Shown here: piece after piece, positions 25,255-33,229 of the stretch | Layout: each line of letters opens with the position of its first letter | How positions within the stretch are numbered: position 1 is the first letter of the stretch | From: CALXOJ01 sp034120015 | Lineage (GTDB): Bacteria; Spirochaetota; Spirochaetia; JAFGXN01 | Length of the DNA: 64,000 nt | Assembly: GCA_034120015.1 (NCBI GenBank) | Contig: JAXEIF010000014.1 | Coordinates: 25,689-89,688, forward strand | Direction: 5' to 3' | The notes under the pieces: model-generated | The model's database searches: none | Told to the model about the DNA's origin: nothing | The model's input: the letters and a program-made list of their open reading frames with translations, nothing else | Translations under genes and position numbers: made by a program

Positions 25255-25266
25255 GATAATATTATC
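25255..25266. promoter_or_regulatory. Palindrome, candidate MarR operator
   Basis: GATAATATTATC is a perfect 12-base inverted repeat 22 bases upstream of the MarR start, and its left half can act as the -10 hexamer (GATAAT) on the minus strand. Confidence 0.45.
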
Positions 25267-25286
25267 GGCAAATCATTTTACAGAGT

Positions 25287-26252
25287 TCACATTTTAAAAA
25301 AAGTTTTCACTTCCGATTCCGTCGGCAATGCCGGAATCGCACCTTTACGACTGACAGTTAACGTCGCGGCACAGTTGGCATAAAAAGTCATCTTTTCCAG
25401 AATTGACTTATCCAATCCGTTTTTAATTTCTTCTTTATTAAAACGGCTCAGGGACGCCAGAACGGCTCCGAAAAAAGAATCTCCGGCTCCCGTTGTATCG
25501 ACACAACAGATATCCGGTGACTGAACTGATCCTTCGGCTTTTTTTCCGGAAAAGAAAGCTCCCCTCGCCCCCAGCGTAACAAAAACAAGAGAAATTCCGT
25601 ATGTCCTTAACGCGGCGGCGGCCTTTTCGACAGATTTTTCTCCCGTCAGCCATTCCGCTTCCTCTTCCGAAACTTTCATAATATCAACACTGCCCAAAAC
25701 CGATTCGATACGATTTCGGGCCTCTTCCGGGCTTGTCCATAAAGTCGGCCGGTAATTGGGATCGAACGAAATCAGACTGCCGTTTTTTCGGGCTGTTTCA
25801 ACTGCAAAACGGGTTGCGGAAAGAACCGGCTCTTCTGTCATCGAAAGCGAACCGAAATGAAATATCTTTGAATCGGCAATCACGGCGGTATTCAGCTCGT
25901 CCGACCGGAACAGAGCGTCGGCACATCCGGTGCGGTAAAACGAAAAACTGCGTTCGCCGGCGGCTGTCAGCGACACGAGAGCCTCCGTTGTCGGAGCCCA
26001 CGGGTCGGTAACCAGTCCTGTTACATCAACACCGTTGTCCGCCAATATTTTTCTTAAGTATTCACCGAAGGCATCACGTCCTGTTTTACCGATAAATGCG
26101 GACGGCACCCCCAATCGGGCCACCGCCACGGCTACATTGGCGGGAGCTCCGCCTGCATTGGCCGAAAAAAACATCAGATCGGGTTTCGGACTCTGTTCGG
26201 GCAGCATATCCACCAAAATTTCACCGAATGCCGTAACACCTGTTTTTTTCAT
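25287..26252 (-). CDS. scrK: PfkB-family fructokinase
   Basis: 321 residues. Ribokinase/PfkB fold: N-terminal FGEILVDMLP, the signature NAGGAPANVAVAVARLG (GG switch), PfkB signature 1 region FIGKTGRDAFGEYL, and signature 2 VDTTGAGDSFFGAVLASL with the catalytic Asp in GAGD. The pattern matches bacterial fructokinases (ScrK), which phosphorylate fructose released from sucrose or levan; other ketoses are possible. The ribosome site AAGGAG lies inside the bioA 3' end and the gap is 3 bases, so it is in one operon with bioD-bioA although not functionally linked to biotin. Confidence 0.85.
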   Translation of the reverse strand: MKKTGVTAFGEILVDMLPEQSPKPDLMFFSANAGGAPANVAVAVARLGVPSAFIGKTGRDAFGEYLRKILADNGVDVTGLVTDPWAPTTEALVSLTAAGERSFSFYRTGCADALFRSDELNTAVIADSKIFHFGSLSMTEEPVLSATRFAVETARKNGSLISFDPNYRPTLWTSPEEARNRIESVLGSVDIMKVSEEEAEWLTGEKSVEKAAAALRTYGISLVFVTLGARGAFFSGKKAEGSVQSPDICCVDTTGAGDSFFGAVLASLSRFNKEEIKNGLDKSILEKMTFYANCAATLTVSRKGAIPALPTESEVKTFFKM

Positions 26253-26255
26253 ATT

Positions 26256-27608
26256 TCAGACTCCTTTTTTTAATAAAATTTCTTTAACCGATTCGGCACA
26301 AATCTCAACTGCCGTCTCGCATTCTTTTTCCGAAATAATCAGCGGCGGATTAAAGTACAGAACGTTCCCGAGCGGCCGCAGCAAAAGTCCTTTTTCAAGC
26401 GCCCGACGGTAAATTTGATAACCGATTCGGTTCTCGGACGGAAATCCTTTTTTCGTATCACGGTTTTCGACCAGTTCCAGAGCGTGAATCAGACCGATAT
26501 GACGGATTTCACCGACGTGCGGATGACCGCCAAAAGCCTCATTCATCAGCGCCGTGAGACGGGTTGCCGTCACCGCCGCCTTTTCCAAAATCGACTCCTT
26601 TTTTAAAATCGACTGTACCGCCAGCGCCGCCCGACAGCCCAACGGATTACCGCTGTAAGTATGGGAATGCATAAACGCTTTTCCTTCGTTGTAATCGGCA
26701 TAAAAGGCATCGTAAATTTTCCGGGTCGTTACGGTAAGAGCCATCGGCAGATAGCCGCCGGTCAAACCCTTCGACAAACACATAATATCGGGAGAAATTC
26801 CGGCATGCTCGCAGGCAAACATCCGACCCGTCCGGCCGAAACCGGTGGCAATTTCATCGGCAATCAAAAGCACACCGTACCGATCGCACAACGCGCGCAG
26901 TTTTTTCAAATAAAGCGGAGGATAAATCCGCATGCCGGCACTGCCCTGCAGCAACGGTTCGACAATGACCGCGCACGTTTCGGCCGCATATTCGGCAAAG
27001 CAGGCTTCGGCCGCCTCGAAACATTCGCAACGGCAGTGATTGCGCATTTGTCCGTAGGGACAGCGGTAACAGTCGGGCGCCGGAATCCGAACGGTATCCA
27101 TCAGCATCGGACGGTAAAGTTTGGCATACAAATCGAGTGTACCGACACTCAAGGCCCCGATCGTTTCACCGTGATAACCGTCACTCAAACACATGAAACG
27201 GGTTTTTTCCGAACGACCCGTCTGATGCATATACTGAAAAGCCATTTTCAGCGCACACTCGACGGATGCCGATCCGTTATCGGAAAAATTAAATTTAACC
27301 AGTCCTTCGGGAAGAATCGAAACCAGCTCTTCGCACAATTCGACGGCAGGCCGGTGTGTAAAATTCGCAAAAATCACATGCTCCAGCTTATCGACCTGAT
27401 CCCGCAAGGCCGCCCCGATTTCGGGATGACAGTGTCCGAGCAGATTACACCACCAGGAACTGATGATGTCCAGATACCGTTTCCCGTCCGTTCCGTAAAG
27501 ATAGACCCCTTCTCCCCGCTCGATCGGAATCGGCGGAAAGGTTTCGTAATCTTTCATCTGTGAACAGGGATGCCAGATATATTTTAAATCGCGTTCTTCC
27601 AATGTCAT
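26256..27608 (-). CDS. bioA: Adenosylmethionine-8-amino-7-oxononanoate aminotransferase (BioA)
   Basis: About 450 residues. I start at 27608 (MTLEERDLKYIWHPCSQMKD), where ATGA overlaps the bioD stop; longer in-frame extensions lack family similarity. Class-III PLP aminotransferase: the WHPCSQM substrate region, SSWWCNLLGHCHPEI, YHGETIGALSVG, ADEIATGFGRTG and the PLP Lys in CLSKGLTGGYLPMALT. BioA makes 7,8-diaminononanoate using S-adenosylmethionine as amino donor. A Cys-rich insert (CYRCPYGQMRNHCRCECFEA, about 190-210) is unusual and could bind metal. Precedes fructokinase. Confidence 0.95.
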   Translation of the reverse strand: MTLEERDLKYIWHPCSQMKDYETFPPIPIERGEGVYLYGTDGKRYLDIISSWWCNLLGHCHPEIGAALRDQVDKLEHVIFANFTHRPAVELCEELVSILPEGLVKFNFSDNGSASVECALKMAFQYMHQTGRSEKTRFMCLSDGYHGETIGALSVGTLDLYAKLYRPMLMDTVRIPAPDCYRCPYGQMRNHCRCECFEAAEACFAEYAAETCAVIVEPLLQGSAGMRIYPPLYLKKLRALCDRYGVLLIADEIATGFGRTGRMFACEHAGISPDIMCLSKGLTGGYLPMALTVTTRKIYDAFYADYNEGKAFMHSHTYSGNPLGCRAALAVQSILKKESILEKAAVTATRLTALMNEAFGGHPHVGEIRHIGLIHALELVENRDTKKGFPSENRIGYQIYRRALEKGLLLRPLGNVLYFNPPLIISEKECETAVEICAESVKEILLKKGV

Positions 27609-28291
27609 AAGCAAATTTCCCGAAACCATTCTTCGACAGGGACCGTTTCGTTCAGGGAAACACCCCCTTCGGGTACTGTTGCCAGAACCGGCACTCCGAT
27701 CCAATCGGCAATCATCTCCCGATTGTCTTCATGCAGAAAATCGCCTTCCCGGTAACGGTTGAGGATCACCCCGACAAGCGGCAGTCCCTTGTCCGCCATC
27801 CGGTCCGCCGTCAGTTTCACCGCATTCAGTGTCCCCAACCCGGCATCGGCCGTCAGCACGGAGGTCAGTCCCAACCCGAGAATCATATCCTCCAGCGTGA
27901 ATACACCGCTCCGGTCGCGGCGCAACGGACAGAGCAGCCCGCCGCTGCCTTCGACTGCGGTATAATCAAACCGACGGCAAAGCCGCAGAAAATCTTCACG
28001 AATGCGACCTTCATCCGGAGGATTGCCCTCCCGCAACGCTGCCAGATGCGGCGAAACAGCCGTCCGATAGCGATACGACACAAGCGCTTCGTCGGGACGT
28101 AAACCGGCAACCCGGGCCGCGTAGGCGTCGTCATCCGGAATTCCGGTTGAAGGCGGCTGTGCGCCGCTGAGAACCGCTTTGTAATACGCCGCCGAAAATC
28201 CTTTCTTCTTCAATTGTTTCAAAATCAGCGCCGTTACAAATGTTTTTCCGATATCGGTACCGGTCGCCGTTACAAATAAAGCACGATGCAT
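27605..28291 (-). CDS. bioD: Dethiobiotin synthetase (BioD)
   Basis: About 228 residues from the ATG at 28291, which follows GGAGG; the longer frame start at 28309 lies inside the -10 hexamer. P-loop FVTATGTDIGKTFVTALIL, the Lys and substrate region YYKAVLSGAQPP, and VEGSGGLLCPL are diagnostic. BioD carboxylates diaminononanoate and closes the ureido ring with ATP. First gene of the bioD-bioA-scrK operon. bioB, bioF and bioC/H are not in the window. Confidence 0.95.
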   Translation of the reverse strand: MHRALFVTATGTDIGKTFVTALILKQLKKKGFSAAYYKAVLSGAQPPSTGIPDDDAYAARVAGLRPDEALVSYRYRTAVSPHLAALREGNPPDEGRIREDFLRLCRRFDYTAVEGSGGLLCPLRRDRSGVFTLEDMILGLGLTSVLTADAGLGTLNAVKLTADRMADKGLPLVGVILNRYREGDFLHEDNREMIADWIGVPVLATVPEGGVSLNETVPVEEWFREICL

Positions 28292-28307
28292 GCGTCCTCC
28301 GATAGTC

Positions 28308-28336
28308 ATTATACCGCATTCCCCCGGAAATGAAAA
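28308..28336 (-). promoter_or_regulatory. Promoter of the biotin operon
   Basis: TTTTCA (complement of 28331-28336), 17-base spacer, TATAAT (complement of 28308-28313), 16 bases before bioD. No BirA-type operator palindrome was recognised. Confidence 0.7.
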
Positions 28337-28361
28337 GTTTTAATCCCGGCATTTTCTCCTC

Positions 28362-28390
28362 TTGACAAAAGTCCTTGTTCGTGGTTACCC
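28362..28390 (+). promoter_or_regulatory. Promoter of the first MATE gene
   Basis: TTGACA (28362-28367), 17-base spacer, TTACCC (28385-28390) preceded by TGG. The -10 is poor but the -35 and spacing are good. Confidence 0.5.
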
Positions 28391-28408
28391 TCAATCAGAA
28401 GGATATCC

Positions 28409-29764
28409 ATGGAATCTCACTACTCGAAAGAGAACAGTTTTGCAACCATGCCTCCCGGAAAACTGCTTTTCCGTCTGGCACCGCCGGTCATGCTGGCGTT
28501 TTTAATTCAGGCACTTTATAATATTGTTGACAGTTATTTTGTCGGGAAGAATTCCGATTCGGGATTGGCGGCGCTCTCTCTCATTTACCCGATTCAGCTT
28601 CTGATGACGGCACTCGGTATCGGAACGGGCGTCGGCGTCAATACGCTGATAGCCCGCTTTAACGGAGAAAAAAATGCCGAAGCCTCCGACGGAACGGCTC
28701 GAACCGGATCCTTTCTCGGATTTGTCAACTGGCTCGTCTTTCTCGTTTTGATCATACCATCCCTTTACCTGTATATCCGATATTCCGCCGAAACGGAAGA
28801 AATCCGCCGCGATGCTGTCGCTTACGGCTACTTTGTCTGTCTCGGCAGTCTGGGGCTGTTTATGGAAAGCATCTGGACAAAAATTCACCAGGCACGGGGA
28901 AATATGATTGTACCGCTTCTGGCGCAAATTGCCGGAGCGGTTTTGAATATTGTTCTCGATCCGCTTCTGATTTTCGGTCTGTACGGTTTCCCGAAATGGG
29001 GCGTTACCGGAGCGGCGGCCGCAACCGTTGCCGGACAGTGTGCGGCGGCGGTTGTAACCGGTTTCGGCGGTTTTGCCGGGCGGGCGACCAAAGACCATAT
29101 CCGAAAATTTACGCTCATGATTTACCGAAACGCGCTTCCGTCGATCGTGATGCAATCACTATGGACTTTTTATATTTTTCTGCTGAATCTGATTCTGACC
29201 GGATTCGGGCCTGCTGCCGTTATTGTTCTCGGACTCTACTACAAACTGCAGACATTCTTTTTTATTCCCCTTTTCGGACTGCAAAACTGCATTGTTCCTT
29301 TAATCAGTTACAATTATGCGGCAGGGCTCTATTCCCGCTGCCGGAGAATTCTGTTTCTGGCATTGACGGTAAGCGCCGCGTTTATGGCTGTCGGCATTTT
29401 AATGTTTACACTTATGCCCGCTCAGCTGATTGAAATCTTTACTCATAACCGCGATGTTATCACTATCGGAATTCCCGCTTTCCGCATTATTGCCGTCAGT
29501 TTTGTTCCGGTTTCCCTCTCTCTGACCTTGCCTCTTTTCTTTCAGGCAATCGGAAAAGGAAAAGAAAGCATCGCTGTCACGGTTGTGAGACAAATTTTTC
29601 TTCTGGCTCCGCTCGGTTATCTGCTTTCGCTTTACAGTCTGACTGCTTTCTGGTTTACCTTTCCTCTTTCGGATATCCTGACGGTGATTTTCGGTCTTTT
29701 TTTGTTGAAGAGAGTCTATAAAGATTTTATGAGAGAAGATTCTCCCGTTCGCCGTTGCCCGTAA
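28409..29764 (+). CDS. MATE-family efflux transporter 1
   Basis: 451 residues, about 12 hydrophobic segments in two halves. N-terminal LFRLAPPVMLAFLIQALYNI followed by VDSYFVGKNSDSGLAALSLI is the classic MATE start; the second half repeats the theme at LPSIVMQSLWTFYIFLLNLI. MATE proteins export drugs or metabolites using Na+ or H+. AGAAGGA lies 7 bases before ATG. The related MATE proteins at 44007 and 46188 are not close copies. Substrate unknown. Confidence 0.92.
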   Translation: MESHYSKENSFATMPPGKLLFRLAPPVMLAFLIQALYNIVDSYFVGKNSDSGLAALSLIYPIQLLMTALGIGTGVGVNTLIARFNGEKNAEASDGTARTGSFLGFVNWLVFLVLIIPSLYLYIRYSAETEEIRRDAVAYGYFVCLGSLGLFMESIWTKIHQARGNMIVPLLAQIAGAVLNIVLDPLLIFGLYGFPKWGVTGAAAATVAGQCAAAVVTGFGGFAGRATKDHIRKFTLMIYRNALPSIVMQSLWTFYIFLLNLILTGFGPAAVIVLGLYYKLQTFFFIPLFGLQNCIVPLISYNYAAGLYSRCRRILFLALTVSAAFMAVGILMFTLMPAQLIEIFTHNRDVITIGIPAFRIIAVSFVPVSLSLTLPLFFQAIGKGKESIAVTVVRQIFLLAPLGYLLSLYSLTAFWFTFPLSDILTVIFGLFLLKRVYKDFMREDSPVRRCP

Positions 29765-29788
29765 AAAAAGCCGGACAATGTCCGGCTT
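29763..29788 (-). terminator. Terminator of tRNA-Ala(CGC)
   Basis: On the minus strand the hairpin AGCCGGACA/TGTCCGGCT is followed by TTTTTTT, beginning two bases after the tRNA. It also lies just past the stop of the convergent MATE gene, where it lacks a T-run on the plus strand. Confidence 0.88.
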
Positions 29789-29789
29789 C

Positions 29790-29862
29790 TGGAGAATATG
29801 GGACTCGAACCCACGGCCTATTGATTGCGAACCAATTGCTCTACCAACTGAGCTAATTCCCC
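29790..29862 (-). tRNA. tRNA-Ala (anticodon CGC)
   Basis: Acceptor GGGGAAT/ATTCTCC with the alanine identity pair G3-U70, discriminator A, D arm GCTC...GAGC, anticodon stem ATTGG/TCAAT and loop TTCGCAA giving CGC, T arm GTGGG-TTCGAGT-CCCAT. No encoded CCA. Confidence 0.93.
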
Positions 29863-29871
29863 GTTGTTTTC

Positions 29872-29899
29872 AGTATATGGGAATTTCGGAAAAAATCAA
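29872..29899 (-). promoter_or_regulatory. Promoter of tRNA-Ala(CGC)
   Basis: TTGATT (complement of 29894-29899), 16-base spacer, TATACT (complement of 29872-29877). The -35 lies in the last codons of nadE. Confidence 0.7.
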
Positions 29900-31851
29900 G
29901 CGTTTTGCACCATTTTTCCGATTTCCTCGAGCCATAAAGAGGCTTCCGCATCTCCCGGCATTCTCCAGTCGCCCCGCGGTGAAAGCGAAACCGATCCGAC
30001 TTTCGGCCCTTCGGGAAGGCAGTTTCTTTTGAACTGTTGTCCGAAAAACCGGCGGTAAAAAATTTCCATCCATTTCAAAAGAACATCCCGGCTGTAACAG
30101 CAGCCGTTTTCTTCCGTAAAAGCGTACCGTGCCAAATAGACAATTTTTTTCGGAGAAAATCCCCAACGGAGCATATAATACAAAAAGAAATCATGCAGTT
30201 CATAGGGACCGACAATCGATTCGGTACACTGGGCGATTTCGCCGTTTTTCGGCGGAAGCAGCTCGGGACTGACCGGTGTTGCCAACACATCTTCCAGGAT
30301 TTCCGCCATACGGCACGATTTACGACGGACAGTGTCGGCATAAGTCCGAACCAGATAGCGAATCAGCGTTTTGGGCACGGAGGCGTTGACTCCGTACATC
30401 GACATATGATCGCCGTTAAAGGTAGCCCATCCGAGAGCCAGTTCCGATAAATCCCCGGTTCCGAGAACCAGGGCACCCGATTTGTTTGCCAGATCCATCA
30501 GAATTTGCGTGCGCTCGCGGGCCTGCGCATTTTCGTAAACTGTATCGGTCACTTCCGGATCGTGTCCGATATCTCTGAAATGAACCGCTACAGCCTCGTG
30601 AATCGGAATTTCCTTTAATACGGCACCGGCCGCCTCCGCCAATCCCGTGGCGTTGTTTTTTGTCCGGGAAGTCGTTCCGTACCCCGGCATAGTCACGCAT
30701 AAAATTCCTTCTCTCGGCAGCTGCAGCAAATCAAACGCCGTTACGGCAACAAGCAGCGCCAGAGTCGAATCCAAACCGCCCGAAAGTCCCAGCACCACCT
30801 GTTTTAATCCGGTCTGACGCAGTCTTTGAGCCAGGCCTTCCGCCTGCAAACGCAGTATTTCACGGCAACGGCTTTCCCGTTCACTGTTCTCCGCGGGAAC
30901 AAACGGCAACGGGGAAACGTTTCTCAACAGCTTTTCGTCCTCTCCCGAAGAATTCGGCATCGTAACGGTTGTGCGGCAAACAGGCAGTATAACCGCGTCT
31001 TCGGCAAAGCCGCTGTTACGTCTTCTGTCATGAAGCAGGCGGCTGAAGTCGATATCACAGACAACGGACCGATCGTCAAACGGAGCCGAGTCTTCCAAAA
31101 CCGTCCCGTTTTCGACAACCGCGCGGTAGCCTCCGAAAACAAGATCGCCCGTGGATTCACCCCTTCCGCAGCCGGCATAAAGGTAGGCGGCATGCAACCG
31201 TCCCGACTGTGCCTCCAGAAGGGTTCTGCGAAAAGCCGTTTTTCCGACAGCCTCGTTGCTGGCCGACGGATTAAGAATCAGAAGAGCCCCCGCAGCCGCC
31301 AGCCGTTCGGAGGGCGGCGTCAGACTCCATAAATCTTCGCAAATTTCGACTCCGAACGGAAAGGTTCCGTCTTCCGTGACGATATCAAAAACCTGAAGTC
31401 CGCCGAACGGGCATTCGTGTCCGGCAAAGGTGACCGTTTCCGTTTTGTCCGGAACCGGTGAAAAATACCGTTTTTCGTAAAATTCGGCATAGTTCGGCAA
31501 ATGCCGCTTTCCGACGATACCGTAAAGACGTCCGTGTCCGAAAACAGCCGCCGCGTTGTAAAGACGGTGACTGTGCGCAAAAGGAAATCCGGCACACACC
31601 AGCAACCGCATCTGTTTTGTTGCTTCAATCAGTCGTGACAGTTCCGACTCAACCGCATAAAGAAGAGTTTGCTGAAAAAAAAGATCCCCGCACGTATAAC
31701 CGCTCAAAGCAAGTTCCGGAAAGAGAATTAACCGAATATTTTGATTTTCGGCTGCCTTAATCTCTTTTAAAAGAGTATCCGCATTGCACGGACAGTCGGC
31801 GACCTTAACGGGAGGAGCCGCCGCTGCAACCCGAAAAAATCCGTGAGCCAT
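29896..31851 (-). CDS. nadE: Glutamine-dependent NAD+ synthetase
   Basis: 651 residues, two domains. N-terminal nitrilase-like glutaminase (about 1-290) has the triad elements Glu in LFPELALSGYTCGD, Lys in GKRHLPNYAEFYEKRYF and Cys in VEICEDLW. The C-terminal synthetase (about 330-640) has the PP-loop VLGLSGGLDSTLALLVA, GTGDLSELALGWATFNGDHM and RWGFSPKKI. It adenylates deamido-NAD and amidates it with glutamine-derived ammonia. The start at 31851 has an AAGGAA site 23 bases downstream of the tRNA-Ala(GGC) 3' end, so the two are probably co-transcribed. Confidence 0.96.
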   Translation of the reverse strand: MAHGFFRVAAAAPPVKVADCPCNADTLLKEIKAAENQNIRLILFPELALSGYTCGDLFFQQTLLYAVESELSRLIEATKQMRLLVCAGFPFAHSHRLYNAAAVFGHGRLYGIVGKRHLPNYAEFYEKRYFSPVPDKTETVTFAGHECPFGGLQVFDIVTEDGTFPFGVEICEDLWSLTPPSERLAAAGALLILNPSASNEAVGKTAFRRTLLEAQSGRLHAAYLYAGCGRGESTGDLVFGGYRAVVENGTVLEDSAPFDDRSVVCDIDFSRLLHDRRRNSGFAEDAVILPVCRTTVTMPNSSGEDEKLLRNVSPLPFVPAENSERESRCREILRLQAEGLAQRLRQTGLKQVVLGLSGGLDSTLALLVAVTAFDLLQLPREGILCVTMPGYGTTSRTKNNATGLAEAAGAVLKEIPIHEAVAVHFRDIGHDPEVTDTVYENAQARERTQILMDLANKSGALVLGTGDLSELALGWATFNGDHMSMYGVNASVPKTLIRYLVRTYADTVRRKSCRMAEILEDVLATPVSPELLPPKNGEIAQCTESIVGPYELHDFFLYYMLRWGFSPKKIVYLARYAFTEENGCCYSRDVLLKWMEIFYRRFFGQQFKRNCLPEGPKVGSVSLSPRGDWRMPGDAEASLWLEEIGKMVQNA

Positions 31852-31874
31852 AGGCGTTCCTTAAAAAAAAAGTT

Positions 31875-31948
31875 TGGAGATGAGGGGTCTCGAACCCCTG
31901 ACCTTTTGAATGCCATTCAAACGCTCTAGCCAACTGAGCTACACCCCC
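31875..31948 (-). tRNA. tRNA-Ala (anticodon GGC)
   Basis: Acceptor GGGGGTG/CATCTCC with G3-U70, discriminator A, D arm GCTC...GAGC, anticodon stem TTTGA/TCAAA and loop ATGGCAT giving GGC, T arm AGGGG-TTCGAGA-CCCCT. CCA is not encoded. Followed at 23 bases by nadE on the same strand without a terminator hairpin. Confidence 0.94.
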
Positions 31949-31961
31949 AAAAGCTGTTGCC

Positions 31962-31990
31962 ATTATACAGATTTAAAACAATTGCGTCAA
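31962..31990 (-). promoter_or_regulatory. Promoter of tRNA-Ala(GGC)-nadE
   Basis: TTGACG (complement of 31985-31990), 17-base spacer, TATAAT (complement of 31962-31967), 13 bases before the tRNA. Confidence 0.9.
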
Positions 31991-32029
31991 GTGATTTGTA
32001 TAAAAACTGCGGCAAAAGGACCCCGGTTA

Positions 32030-33229
32030 TCACTGTTCCTTTTCGTTTTCATAGATTTCCGTAATCCGCCTCAAAACGCCCTGCATATGGGAAATAGCCA
32101 CGCCGTAATTGGTAATCGGCACTCCCGCCGCAACGGCCTGTCGGGTCCGGCTTCTCATGCGGGCTGCCGTCATCATACATCCGCCGCAATGAATAATCAG
32201 CTTATACCGGGAAATATCGTCGGGATAGCCCCCTCCGAAAACATCGATGTGCGGATTTTTTCCCGTATATTTTCGAATCATGCGGGGCAGTTTCACCCGA
32301 CCGATATCTTCGCAATGAACCTGATGAGTGCACGCTTCGGCAATCAGAACCGAATCGTCGTCCTGCAGTGAATCCAACACTGCGGCGTTGCGGATGTAAG
32401 TACGGATATCGCCGCGCCATGCGGAAAACAAAACGGAAAAGGTGGTCAACTTGATTGAAGGCGGCACTGTTTGCGCACAGACTCCGACAGCCTGTGAATC
32501 GGTAACAACCAGGTCAATCCGGTCGCCGAGCAACGCCAACGCCTGAGACAGCTGTTGCGGCTGTACCGTTACGGCCGTCCCGTGCGTATCCAGGATACGC
32601 CGGATTGTCTGTACCTGCGGCAGAATAAGACGGCCTGCCGGAGCCTCTCCGTCGATCGGACAAACCAGTACAAACAGTTTGTTTTCACCGGTCAGGCCTT
32701 CCATCAAAACCGATTCGTTTTGTTTTTTCTCTTCAAGAACGGAAACCAGAACACGTTTCAAATCTTCTATACCGTTGCCGGTTTTTGAAGAAACCGCAAC
32801 GATACCGGCTGCCGGTATCCGCTGTCGGAGTTCGTCCATCCGTGCCGCTACCATATCTTCATCGACACAGTCGCAGTGTGTTACGGCAACGACTTTTTCC
32901 GCTTCGGTTGCCGGAAAGTCAAAAAAAAGATGACGGACATCGATGACAGCCAGCATCACTTCGGCTCCGGCCAGCGCTACAGCTGTTTTTGTCATCCGCT
33001 TCTCACCCAAAACGGAGCGGTCGCCGAGTCCGGCCGTATCGGTAAAGACTACCGGACCGAGGGGCAACAGCTCCATCGCCTTGGAGACCGCATCGGTTGT
33101 CGTGCCGGCCGTATCGGAAACTATCGCCGCTTCCTGTCCCGTTAAAGCGTTCATCAAAGACGATTTTCCGGCATTGACGGGACCGCATAAAACAATATGC
33201 GGTCTTAAGCTGTCAGGCTGTTTTTCCAA
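32030..33229 (-). CDS. hydF: [FeFe]-hydrogenase maturation GTPase HydF
   Basis: 399 residues. GTPase domain: IVLCGPVNAGKSSLMNALTG (G1), TAGTTTD (G2), FTDTAGLGD (G3), VTHCD (G4). A middle dimerisation domain is followed by the iron-sulfur domain with EACTHQVHCEDIGR and IIHCGGCMM, the conserved C-x-H...H-C-x2-C ligand set. HydF is the scaffold that delivers the diiron subcluster to HydA, so the organism should make H2 or oxidise it. The start codon is TTG at 33227-33229, 17 bases inside the RND gene, with GGAG 8 bases upstream. hydE, hydG and hydA are not in the window. Confidence 0.95.
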   Translation of the reverse strand: MEKQPDSLRPHIVLCGPVNAGKSSLMNALTGQEAAIVSDTAGTTTDAVSKAMELLPLGPVVFTDTAGLGDRSVLGEKRMTKTAVALAGAEVMLAVIDVRHLFFDFPATEAEKVVAVTHCDCVDEDMVAARMDELRQRIPAAGIVAVSSKTGNGIEDLKRVLVSVLEEKKQNESVLMEGLTGENKLFVLVCPIDGEAPAGRLILPQVQTIRRILDTHGTAVTVQPQQLSQALALLGDRIDLVVTDSQAVGVCAQTVPPSIKLTTFSVLFSAWRGDIRTYIRNAAVLDSLQDDDSVLIAEACTHQVHCEDIGRVKLPRMIRKYTGKNPHIDVFGGGYPDDISRYKLIIHCGGCMMTAARMRSRTRQAVAAGVPITNYGVAISHMQGVLRRITEIYENEKEQ

